Shown: positions 1 through 6,075 of the stretch, in pieces
Layout: each line of letters opens with the position of its first letter
Position numbering within the stretch: the first letter of the stretch is position 1
Assembly (NCBI GenBank): GCA_937906765.1
Contig: CALCUV010000047.1
Location: forward strand, 1 to 7,541
Length of the DNA: 7,541 bases
Reading direction: 5' to 3'
From: an uncultured Prevotella sp.
Lineage (GTDB): Bacteria > Bacteroidota > Bacteroidia > Bacteroidales > Bacteroidaceae
Notes under the pieces: model-generated
Told to the model about the DNA's origin: nothing
Seen by the model: the letters and a program-made list of their open reading frames with translations, nothing else
Database searches by the model: none
Position numbers and translations under genes: made by a program

Positions 1-342
1 GTTTTCGTAGCGAGGGTGTGTGCGGTCCCAAATTGTGAGTTCTCGAGAGGTTAAGAAATCCCGATAATCTTCACGAAGTTCTTGTATGGAACTCCTTGCT
101 ACATTCATGAGTTTTATATGCATCTCTGTGGAAGTAACTCCATCCTCTGTACCTTCGATGATGTTCTGTTTTCCGCTTCTTGCTGCTTGCACCATTTGAT
201 CTACGGTTCTGTCATTGTAAGCATTGAGGAATCGCTTGCAGAATACGAACGTGAGTTGGTACAAGACCTCCGTTTTCTGGTAATAATAAGCGTCTCTCCA
301 AGGTCTCTGACGTTTGAGGATTTGGAATTTCTTATCTTCCAT
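1..342 (-). CDS. Four-helix-bundle protein, IVS/23S-associated family with suffix domain (C-terminus beyond left edge)
   Basis: An open frame of 114 codons starts with ATG at 342 and runs leftwards off the window, so only the N-terminal part is visible. The segment VDQMVQAARSGKQNIIEG (residues 48-64) is the conserved core of the Bacteroidetes four-helix-bundle proteins related to those encoded in 23S rRNA intervening sequences. It is followed by TSTEMHIKLMNVARSSIQEL (about 70-89), DYRDFL (92-97) and WDRTHPRY (105-113), which match the 'four helix bundle suffix' subgroup as I remember it. The family is small and alpha-helical, and distantly related to the Avd accessory protein of diversity-generating retroelements. 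Its cellular role is unknown. No signal peptide is seen, so it is probably cytoplasmic. It lies 76 bases downstream of the sigma factor on the same strand and has no obvious promoter of its own, so it may be read from the sigma transcript. The leader is filled by a 9-base repeat array. I am confident of the family, not of any function. Confidence 0.85.
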   Translation of the reverse strand, partial: MEDKKFQILKRQRPWRDAYYYQKTEVLYQLTFVFCKRFLNAYNDRTVDQMVQAARSGKQNIIEGTEDGVTSTEMHIKLMNVARSSIQELREDYRDFLTSRELTIWDRTHPRYEN

Positions 343-355
343 GGTATTTTATTTT

Positions 356-409
356 TATAGTGACTATAGTTGTTATAAAGTCTATAGTAATTATAGTTCC
401 TATAAAATT
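356..409. repeat. Six tandem degenerate 9-base units (TATAGTnnY type)
   Basis: TATA recurs at 356, 365, 374, 383, 392 and 401, exactly nine bases apart. The plus-strand units are TATAGTGAC, TATAGTTGT, TATAAAGTC, TATAGTAAT, TATAGTTCC and TATAAAATT. Read on the minus strand, the direction of the flanking genes, the unit is roughly NNNACTATA. The array fills most of the 76-base gap between the sigma-factor stop and the four-helix-bundle start, ending 14 bases before that ATG. Units 2 and 4 lie within or next to the palindrome ACTATAGT. The periodicity is read directly. A role as a protein-binding array, a length-variable leader or a recombination site is inference. Confidence 0.85.
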
Positions 410-418
410 GAATCTCTA

Positions 419-1009
419 TTACAAATTCAACCCCAAATCAAAGCGTTGCGCCATCTTTCTCATATTCAATATACCATAGCGCATGCGGCCAAGGGCTGTG
501 TTGATGCTGATGCCCTTTTCTTCGGCAATTTCTTTGAAGGTCATTTCCTGGAAATAGTGCATCTGAACCACTTCGCGCTGTTCCTGAGGAAGGTTATGGA
601 TAAGTAGGTGTAAGTCAACGAGTGTTTGCTCGCTGTCAATTATTCCCTGAGCACTGCGTTCCGCCAGTTTGGCATTGTTCAGAATGTCCACATCAGTCTC
701 ATCCGTTGAAACCGTGTTTTCTCCCTTCTCACGACGGAAAAAGTCGATGACAAGGTTGTGGGCAATACGTGTCACCCAGGAAAAGAATTTTCCACTTTCG
801 GTGTAGCGACCATCACGAATGGTTACAACTACCTTGACAAATGTTTCCTGAAAAATATCATCAGCAACATCTGTATTGCGTACATTATAAAGAATATAGG
901 AATAGAGCCTATCTTTATAACGCTCAAGCAGAACGTCGAACGCCTCGTCCGTACCACTTGCATAAAGCGCCACCAATTCTTCATCGGTGCGCAAATGGAG
1001 CGTATTCAT
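419..1009 (-). CDS. ECF-type RNA polymerase sigma-70 factor
   Basis: This is a complete 196-residue protein. The extracytoplasmic-function sigma factors direct RNA polymerase core to a specific set of promoters. Sigma region 2 spans about residues 22-92, with the region 2.2 motif DVADDIFQETFVKV (47-60) followed by FFSWVTRIAHNLVIDFFR (75-92). An acidic, variable linker covers about 97-135. Sigma region 4 covers about 135-187, with LPQEQREVVQMHYFQEMTF leading into the helix-turn-helix KEIAEEKGISINTALGRMRYG (159-179). There are no region 1 or 3 sequences, and the length is normal for ECF factors. The ATG at 1009 is the natural start: the N-terminus LRTDEELVALY matches relatives widespread in Bacteroidales. 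No anti-sigma gene is next to it: the downstream gene is the four-helix-bundle protein and the upstream one a divergent radical SAM gene. The leader contains two perfect hairpins and a candidate promoter at 1116-1145. The regulon cannot be deduced from this window. Confidence 0.95.
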   Translation of the reverse strand: MNTLHLRTDEELVALYASGTDEAFDVLLERYKDRLYSYILYNVRNTDVADDIFQETFVKVVVTIRDGRYTESGKFFSWVTRIAHNLVIDFFRREKGENTVSTDETDVDILNNAKLAERSAQGIIDSEQTLVDLHLLIHNLPQEQREVVQMHYFQEMTFKEIAEEKGISINTALGRMRYGILNMRKMAQRFDLGLNL

Positions 1010-1039
1010 ACTTTACTATTTTAAAATTTGGAGTAAAGT
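1010..1039 (-). promoter_or_regulatory. Leader hairpin abutting the sigma-factor start codon
   Basis: ACTTTACT (1010-1017) and AGTAAAGT (1032-1039) form a perfect 8-base inverted repeat with a 14-base AT-rich loop. In the sigma mRNA the 3' arm is followed directly by the AUG at 1009, so folding would occupy the ribosome-landing region. Bacteroidetes initiation relies on unstructured AT-rich leaders more than on Shine-Dalgarno pairing, so this could lower or condition translation. The stem is A/U rich and may be only marginally stable. A regulatory role is inference. Confidence 0.4.
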
Positions 1040-1071
1040 CTTTTCGATAGGCAAAACAAGTTTAAGTGAGA

Positions 1072-1093
1072 GAGTTGCAAACCGCTGCAACTC
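1072..1093 (-). promoter_or_regulatory. Upstream hairpin in the sigma-factor leader
   Basis: GAGTTGCA (1072-1079) and TGCAACTC (1086-1093) make a perfect 8-base stem closing a 6-base loop. It lies just downstream of the predicted minus-strand transcription start (about 1110), so it would form near the 5' end of the sigma mRNA. It could equally be a dyad-symmetric protein site in DNA. No U-tract follows it on the minus strand, so it is not a standard terminator. Confidence 0.4.
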
Positions 1094-1115
1094 GAAAAAT
1101 CGTGATTTATTGTTG

Positions 1116-1145
1116 CAAAGGTAGATAAAATTTTGTTGTCAGCAA
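1116..1145 (-). promoter_or_regulatory. Candidate promoter for the sigma factor
   Basis: On the minus strand TACCTTTG (1123-1116) matches the Bacteroidetes -7 consensus TAnnTTTG, with TTG at 1145-1143 and a 19-base spacer as the -33 element. Transcription would start near 1110, giving a leader of about 100 bases that contains both sigma-leader hairpins. It is the only good match upstream of this gene in the intergenic region. Confidence 0.6.
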
Positions 1146-1172
1146 GATTTCCAAAAGATTTTTTGACCTTTG

Positions 1173-1203
1173 TTGTGAAATAAGCGTGGTTGGTGTAACT
1201 TTG
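1173..1203 (+). promoter_or_regulatory. Candidate promoter for the radical SAM gene
   Basis: TAACTTTG (1196-1203) matches the Bacteroidetes -7 consensus, with TTG at 1173-1175 and a 20-base spacer. The predicted start near 1209 gives an unusually long leader of about 140 bases before the ATG at 1351. The -33 element sits only 27 bases from the -33 of the divergent sigma promoter, so one regulator could affect both. Confidence 0.6.
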
Positions 1204-1220
1204 CAAGACGTAAAAAAGCG

Positions 1221-1237
1221 CGCAGGAATCACCTGCG
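1221..1237 (+). promoter_or_regulatory. Short GC-rich hairpin in the radical SAM leader
   Basis: CGCAGG (1221-1226) and CCTGCG (1232-1237) form a perfect 6-base stem with a 5-base loop, about 12 bases after the predicted transcription start. It may stabilise the 5' end of the transcript or form part of a larger leader fold with the inverted repeat at 1266-1318. Confidence 0.4.
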
Positions 1238-1265
1238 TAAACCGCCTTCCAATTGTGTCAAAATA

Positions 1266-1318
1266 ATCTTACTTTTAGGGGACTTTTTGTCTAACTTAAG
1301 GCGCACGAAAAGTAAGAT
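1266..1318 (+). promoter_or_regulatory. Perfect 11-base inverted repeat in the radical SAM leader
   Basis: ATCTTACTTTT (1266-1276) and AAAAGTAAGAT (1308-1318) are exact reverse complements separated by 31 bases. The arms lie between the candidate promoter at 1173-1203 and the start codon at 1351, so they would form a long stem in the mRNA leader. Nine bases after the stem comes a run of seven T (1328-1334), which loosely resembles a terminator and would permit attenuation. No known riboswitch class is recognised. It may alternatively be a DNA-level operator. Confidence 0.5.
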
Positions 1319-1350
1319 AGTGACGACTTTTTTTAATACAGTTTTCCCGC

Positions 1351-2277
1351 ATGAACACCCCCTCTTATTTATACACCGATTTCTCGCAATTTCTGAAGAA
1401 ACACTTCGACTTTAAGGTGCAAAAAATCTCCGTGCATGCTGGTTTTACCTGCCCCAATCGGGATGGGAAAATCGGGCGAGGCGGTTGCACCTACTGCAAC
1501 AACCAAACCTTCAATCCAGAATACTGCGCCACGCAACGAAGCGTCACCGAACAACTGGAGGATGGAAAGGCGTTCTTCGCTCGTAAGTATCCTGAAATGA
1601 AATACTTGGCATACTTCCAAGCATACACGAATACCTATGGAGAAATTGAACGGTTGAAGCAACTTTATGAGGAGGCGTTGGCCGTGAAAGACGTCGTAGG
1701 GCTGGTGATAGGCACAAGACCCGATTGCGTTTCCGACGCCTTGTTTGACTATTTCGCAGAACTTCAAAAACGCCACTTTGTATTAATAGAATATGGCGTA
1801 GAAACGACGAATGATGATACCCTCAAGCGCATTAATCGCGGACACACTTTTGCACAGGCAGAAGATGCCATCCGAAGAACCTCCCAGCGCCATATTCCCG
1901 TGGGTGCGCACTTCATTCTTGGGCTTCCTGGCGAACCCTGGGAGGAAATTGTGAAACAGGCAGACTCCATCTCGCAACTGCCCCTCGACACGTTGAAACT
2001 CCATCAGTTGCAAATTGTTCGTGGCACGAAAATGGCGCAAGAGTTTGTTGAGCAACCCGAAGATTTTCGCTTATTCACGGTGGAAGAATATGCAACGCTC
2101 GTGGCAGACTTCTTAGAGCGACTTGACACCCGCATTGCCGTGGAGCGTTTTACCTCACAGTCGCCCAAAGAACTCCTTTTGGCACCCGATTGGGGCGTAA
2201 AAAATTATCAGTTCGTAGAACTTGTAAAAAAGACCCTGCGCCAGCGTGGCACCTATCAAGGATTCGGCAGGCGATAA
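1351..2277 (+). CDS. TIGR01212-family (YhcC-type) radical SAM protein
   Basis: This is a complete 308-residue protein of usual family length. Radical SAM enzymes cleave S-adenosylmethionine at a [4Fe-4S] cluster to start radical chemistry. The cluster ligands appear as C34, C46 and C49 in CPNRDGKIGRGGCTYC, the characteristic spacing of the TIGR01212/YhcC family (COG1242), related to the Elp3-like radical SAM group. Further barrel motifs are YFQAYTNTYG (88-97), GLVIGTRPDC (117-126), IEYGVETTNDDTLKRINRGH (146-165), GAHFILGLPGE (185-195) and LKLHQLQIVRGT (216-227). No auxiliary cysteine-rich cluster or acetyltransferase domain is visible, and no signal peptide, so it should be cytoplasmic. The reaction and substrate of this family are not established to my knowledge. 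It is transcribed divergently from the sigma factor and closed by a hairpin 20 bases after its stop, so it is probably monocistronic. The N-terminus YLYTDFSQFLKKHF fits the family's usual opening and supports this ATG. Confidence 0.95.
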   Translation: MNTPSYLYTDFSQFLKKHFDFKVQKISVHAGFTCPNRDGKIGRGGCTYCNNQTFNPEYCATQRSVTEQLEDGKAFFARKYPEMKYLAYFQAYTNTYGEIERLKQLYEEALAVKDVVGLVIGTRPDCVSDALFDYFAELQKRHFVLIEYGVETTNDDTLKRINRGHTFAQAEDAIRRTSQRHIPVGAHFILGLPGEPWEEIVKQADSISQLPLDTLKLHQLQIVRGTKMAQEFVEQPEDFRLFTVEEYATLVADFLERLDTRIAVERFTSQSPKELLLAPDWGVKNYQFVELVKKTLRQRGTYQGFGRR

Positions 2278-2297
2278 CCGAAGAGTCGGGCAGAATG

Positions 2298-2356
2298 GAA
2301 GAGCAAAAGAATCGAAAGACTTTCCCTGGGGAGACTCTTTTCTTCTTTTGCTCTTC
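2298..2356 (+). terminator. Strong terminator hairpin after the radical SAM gene
   Basis: GAAGAGCAAAAGAA (2298-2311) and TTCTTTTGCTCTTC (2343-2356) form a perfect 14-base stem, and the enclosed bases 2314-2342 can pair partly as well (GAAA with TTTC at its base, TCC with GGA near the tip). The 5' arm is A-rich and the 3' arm pyrimidine/U-rich and followed by more T-rich sequence. It begins 20 bases after the stop codon, the expected place for an intrinsic terminator. Confidence 0.7.
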
Positions 2357-2869
2357 TGTTCTTTCTTCTGAATTTTGCCAGGTGTACCTTCGTTCCTCTC
2401 CTTGCCTTAACGCGTTATTGACCTTGGTGCTTTTGTGGGTTCATGTTTAAATTTTGGCAACGATATAGGAGTTGGCCTTAAGTTTCATTTCATACCTCCT
2501 CGAGGGGGGTATGATGATTCTTTTTATATTGGGTAAACTGCTATATCATTACCTTGATTTTCTTAACCTGAATAAGGTTTGCTTGTTTGTTAAAGAAGTA
2601 CGATGCTTTGAATTTCGTCTTCGATGGATTTTAAATTGCTGAATATCATTCTTGAAGTTAGTGCTTGTGATGAAAAAATGAGTCAAAATGCAAAGTCTGT
2701 TTTAAAATATCCTCACTATGTTGTTAATGTTGCGCTCTGTAATGCTGAAATCTGACAAAATTAACGCGTGTTGCAAGGAATTTAACAAATGAAGGGTCTG
2801 AAATTAGTGAAAATGCTCTTCAAATCATAAAAAATTAAAAAATGATAAGGTGGATTAGCAAAAAACTGC
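2357..2869. other. Long intergenic stretch without a convincing gene
   Basis: About 510 bases between the radical SAM terminator and the FAS1 promoter contain no open frame with recognisable protein features, no tRNA and no transposase remnant. It becomes AT-rich to the right. It holds a terminator-like hairpin at 2486-2525 and, on the minus strand, one -7-like TAATTTTG (2763-2756) whose nearest -33-like TTG (2788-2786) is 22 bases away. A small RNA is possible but not shown. Confidence 0.5.
2486..2525 (+). terminator. Isolated terminator-like hairpin
   Basis: CATACCTCC (2491-2499) pairs with GGGGGTATG (2505-2513) over nine bases including one G-U, with a 5-base loop. The stem can be extended by CAT (2486-2488) with ATG (2514-2516) across a two-base bulge. 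A run of five T follows at 2521-2525, as in an intrinsic terminator on the plus strand. There is no gene between it and the terminator at 2298-2356, so it is either a second stop for read-through or the end of a small RNA. Confidence 0.5.
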
Positions 2870-2877
2870 TAAATTTG
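2855..2877 (+). promoter_or_regulatory. Candidate FAS1-SusC promoter with overlapping inverted repeat
   Basis: TAAATTTG (2870-2877) matches the Bacteroidetes -7 consensus TAnnTTTG and is the only exact plus-strand match I found between 2357 and the FAS1 start. No clear TTG lies about 20 bases upstream, so the -33 element is weak or replaced by an activator. TTAGCA (2855-2860) and TGCTAA (2867-2872) form a perfect inverted repeat with a 6-base gap that overlaps the -7 box, in a position suited to an operator. Transcription would start near 2884. Confidence 0.5.
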
Positions 2878-2882
2878 CCTCA

Positions 2883-2920
2883 TTCCCGTATACTATGCAC
2901 TCAGTGTGCCCTTATGGGAA
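2883..2920 (+). promoter_or_regulatory. 5'-terminal leader hairpin of the FAS1-SusC transcript
   Basis: TTCCCGTA (2883-2890) pairs with TATGGGAA (2913-2920) over eight positions with one G-U, enclosing a smaller stem GCAC/GTGC (2897-2900 with 2906-2909). It begins at about the predicted transcription start. The remaining leader (2921-2961) is AT-rich and unstructured, as usual before Bacteroidetes start codons. The hairpin may protect the mRNA 5' end or contribute to regulation. Confidence 0.4.
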
Positions 2921-2961
2921 CAGCGTTTAACAACAATAACAACATTATAATTTTTATCTTG

Positions 2962-5900
2962 ATGCGTATGAAAAACCATTTTAGCAAAATGGGAATGGCG
3001 TTGCTCAATGCTGCGCTGCTTTCTACTGTCGGCTTTACTTCTTGCGCGGATGACAAGTTCCATCTGAAGGATTACGAGGAATCAGCTCCCTCGTTCCTTG
3101 GGCAGAGTATTTACCATGAATTGCAAACTCGTGGTAACTACACTACAGTGGTGCGTCTTATCGACGATTTGGAGTATGCCGAAGTGCTTTCTAAGACGGG
3201 TAGTAAGACCCTCTTTGTTGCGAACGACTCGGCTTATGCTGAGTTCTTTAAGAACAATCCTTGGGGCGTGACGTCTTATGACGATCTCTCTAAGAATCAG
3301 AAGCGCGTGTTGCTCAACAGTTCTATGTTGAACAATGCTTACGTGCTCGAAATGTTAGCAAATATAGAAGGTGGCGGTAAGAATCTCTGCTTGCGTCAGG
3401 GAACGTCAGCTACTGCATCAGACTCTGTTACTCGTTGGGCGGTGACAGAACTTCCTGCAACTCAGTCCGCTGTAGATATGGACTGGTTTAAGACACTTCG
3501 TGAGAAGGGTGATTCAGTTTATATGGCACTTGATGCTACGGATCCCATGATGTCTCACTTCCTTGAAGGTCAAATGAAGATGAAGAGTATCACCTTCGCT
3601 GACGTTGAAAAGATTATGGGTCAACCATACTTCTTGGATGGTAAGTCAAGCTTCGGTTTTATCAACGATTGCCGTATCATTGATGGTGATATTGTTTGTT
3701 TGAACGGTTATATCCATCTCTTGGATAAGGTGTTGTTGCCTCCCGGCAATATGGCAGAAATGATTCGTTCAAACGGTCAGACGAATCTCTTCAGTGCGAT
3801 GCTTGACCGCTTCGCTGCTCCTTATTATAATGAGCAACTCACACGTCAGTATAAGGCATTGAATGATATTCCTGCTGACTCAATTTATGAAAAGCGCTAT
3901 ATTTCTAACCGTTCACAGGGCGGTGGTAAGATTGCAAAGCGTCCCGATGACTTGAACTTCGGCGGTGACCAGCAGTTCTTGCCCTTCGACCCAGGATGGA
4001 ACCAGTATGCTGTATCTTCTTCTACTTCAAAGGAACAAGATATGGCAGCTATGTTCGTGCCCAGCGATGAAGCAATGATTAATTACTTCGTTAAGGGTGG
4101 TGGTGTTGACTTGATTCAGCGTTACGGAACTCTTCCTAACACAGAGGAAAATCTCCTGACTAACCTTTATCAGATTCCTCTTCACTTGATTCAGCCCTTG
4201 ATTCAAAACTTGATGAAGGACTCATTTAATGAATCTGTGCCCAGTAAGTTCCTCACTATCGTGAACGACGCGCAAGACCAAATGTTTGCGAGCTATACTT
4301 CAGAAGAAGATTATAAGTCTCACATTGATAAGTGTATTCTTGCGAACAACGGTGTGATTTACGTTACAAATACAGTGGATGCGCCTGCTGACTATGCTTC
4401 AGTTATTGCTCCCGCTTTGACAGCAAGCAACACTCAGATTATTCGTTCTGTAGTAAGAGCCGATGATAACTTTATCGAAGGTACTTCTTATAACCAAGCT
4501 CCCTTGAAGCAGTACTTCTCTACTTACCTCAAGGCGATGCAAAGTAACTTCTCATTCTTCGTTCCTGTTGACGAAGGTCTTGAGCAGTATGGTTATGTAG
4601 AACCTGCAAGTTTTGCTACTCAGCCTTTTGGTGCAAAGTCAACCAACCGTTACTACTGGTCATTTAAGTATGATGACGTTACTCGCGGTGCGGTGATTCC
4701 TGTTGAAGCTACTGCATATAATTATAATATGAGTAAGGGTCAGCAACCTGGTACTGACAAGAAGAAGGGTAATCAATATGTGTCAAAGGTAACCGATAAT
4801 ATGGGTTCTGGCGTAGGTCAGCAGAAGCGTATGAACTTGATTGAAATGGTTGACCAGCATATCCTTGTACATGATGACCCCGCTGGCGTTAATGATGCAC
4901 GTACTTATTACCTCTCACGTAATGGTGCTCCCCTCCGTTTGACAGAAAAGGGTTCATTTGCAGAAAAGAACGTAGGCATGAAGGTTGAAGGTGGTTATCA
5001 GGTAATGATTAACGATCCTGCCGAAGGTTATACAGAAAATGACCACACTGCTGTAGTTCTTGAAGGTTATGACAAGACACAGGCTTCAAACGGTTATGGT
5101 AACGGTATGACATATCTTATTGACCGTCCCGTTCAGCCCACTATGCGTTCAGTATATAATCACTTTAAGGTGCCTGCTGATAACAATCCTTATTCAGAAT
5201 TCTATGAATTGGCTAATCCTGAATATGTAAGCAACGACTTGCTCCGTGCTTGTGGTTACTTTGAATATCCAGAACTTGATAAGGATGGTAAGCCTACAGG
5301 CAAGATGAAGGCTATGAGTGCAAGTGAAGAACAATCTGAAAAGTTGAAATTCCTCGTGTTTGCGCGTCAGAACGATAACGTACAGGGTACAGCAACTTAT
5401 TGCCCTGCTAACAGAGAGCAACTCGTACGTTTCTTCAATAACTATAACTACACCATTTACGTTCCAACGAATGACCAAGTGGCAGCTGCGCGTGCTAAGG
5501 GTCTTATGACTTGGGATGAAATTAATGAATGGGTAGCTACACGCACAAATGACTTTGAAGATGATCTTTCTTCAGCAGACAGCATTAAGGCAAGAACAAT
5601 GATTACTGTACTCGTGAACTTTGTGAAGTATCACTTCCAAGACCAGTCAGTATTCGTAGATAATGTTACAGCAGAGAATCAGTATCAAACTTCATGTATT
5701 GATAACGTAACAAATTCTTACCTTTCTTTAACTGTAACGCAGTCTCCTTCAGCGCTTTCAGTGCTTGATAGAAGTGGTAATAAGGTGAATGTGGTTGCTT
5801 CAGAAGAAAACAGAAACCTTCTTGCTCGTGATATTTGCTATAATGCAGCGGCAGCAAGTGCAAGTTACGTTAAGAATTCTTCTTACGTGGTAATTCACCA

Positions 5901-6063
5901 GATTGATGGTTACCTCAACTACAATAGTCCTGAAGACTACAAGGGACTTCGCTTCGAAGGTGACCCCACTAAGAACGAAATGCCCGTGGGTAACTTCGAC
6001 TTCTGGAATTACGCTACTCCCGAAGAACTCAATGCTTATACCGCAAAATACAGACTCAGATAA
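2962..6063 (+). CDS. Surface lipoprotein with about four fasciclin (FAS1) repeats
   Basis: From ATG 2962 this is 1,033 residues; ATG 2968 is an equally possible start. The frame stays open back to 2842, but that extension encodes an Asn run and crosses the candidate promoter, whereas 2962/2968 gives a clean lipoprotein signal peptide. That peptide is hydrophobic, with lipobox GFTSC (cysteine 28), followed by ADDKF, an acidic export signal typical of surface-exposed Bacteroidetes lipoproteins. FAS1-like units are judged from repeated (F/Y)xxPxD-type strands and closing hydrophobic strands: about 45-262 (TLFVANDSAYAEFF), 271-482 (MAAMFVPSDEAMINYF), 485-728 (FSFFVPVDEGL) and 729-987 (YTIYVPTNDQV). 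Units 3 and 4 carry insertions. A tail of about 46 residues follows. FAS1 domains generally mediate adhesion or ligand binding. The gene is 12 bases upstream of the SusC-type transporter and surely co-transcribed with it, so it is probably an accessory surface component of that uptake system. Substrate unknown. Confidence 0.88.
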   Translation: MRMKNHFSKMGMALLNAALLSTVGFTSCADDKFHLKDYEESAPSFLGQSIYHELQTRGNYTTVVRLIDDLEYAEVLSKTGSKTLFVANDSAYAEFFKNNPWGVTSYDDLSKNQKRVLLNSSMLNNAYVLEMLANIEGGGKNLCLRQGTSATASDSVTRWAVTELPATQSAVDMDWFKTLREKGDSVYMALDATDPMMSHFLEGQMKMKSITFADVEKIMGQPYFLDGKSSFGFINDCRIIDGDIVCLNGYIHLLDKVLLPPGNMAEMIRSNGQTNLFSAMLDRFAAPYYNEQLTRQYKALNDIPADSIYEKRYISNRSQGGGKIAKRPDDLNFGGDQQFLPFDPGWNQYAVSSSTSKEQDMAAMFVPSDEAMINYFVKGGGVDLIQRYGTLPNTEENLLTNLYQIPLHLIQPLIQNLMKDSFNESVPSKFLTIVNDAQDQMFASYTSEEDYKSHIDKCILANNGVIYVTNTVDAPADYASVIAPALTASNTQIIRSVVRADDNFIEGTSYNQAPLKQYFSTYLKAMQSNFSFFVPVDEGLEQYGYVEPASFATQPFGAKSTNRYYWSFKYDDVTRGAVIPVEATAYNYNMSKGQQPGTDKKKGNQYVSKVTDNMGSGVGQQKRMNLIEMVDQHILVHDDPAGVNDARTYYLSRNGAPLRLTEKGSFAEKNVGMKVEGGYQVMINDPAEGYTENDHTAVVLEGYDKTQASNGYGNGMTYLIDRPVQPTMRSVYNHFKVPADNNPYSEFYELANPEYVSNDLLRACGYFEYPELDKDGKPTGKMKAMSASEEQSEKLKFLVFARQNDNVQGTATYCPANREQLVRFFNNYNYTIYVPTNDQVAAARAKGLMTWDEINEWVATRTNDFEDDLSSADSIKARTMITVLVNFVKYHFQDQSVFVDNVTAENQYQTSCIDNVTNSYLSLTVTQSPSALSVLDRSGNKVNVVASEENRNLLARDICYNAAAASASYVKNSSYVVIHQIDGYLNYNSPEDYKGLRFEGDPTKNEMPVGNFDFWNYATPEELNAYTAKYRLR

Positions 6064-6075
6064 TAAGTTATTAAT

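Noticed and set aside
82..607. Plus-strand open frames at 82-360 and 314-607
   Set aside because: They lie antisense to the four-helix-bundle gene, the repeat array and the sigma factor, whose minus-strand translations match known families; the plus-strand products have no recognisable features.
1369..2055. Minus-strand open frames inside the radical SAM gene
   Set aside because: They are shadows of a complete coding frame with intact catalytic motifs.
2298..2356. The 14-base inverted repeat as ends of a small mobile element
   Set aside because: Only 31 bases separate the arms, there is no target duplication, and its place just after a stop codon fits a terminator better.
2190..2450. 86-codon plus-strand frame overlapping the radical SAM 3' end
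   Set aside because: It starts within the other gene in another frame, runs through the terminator stem and has low-complexity sequence.
2551..2579. Weak stem AACCT/AGGTT with an alternative ACCTT/AAGGT pairing
   Set aside because: Five-base stems in AT-rich DNA are expected by chance, and nothing nearby supports a function.
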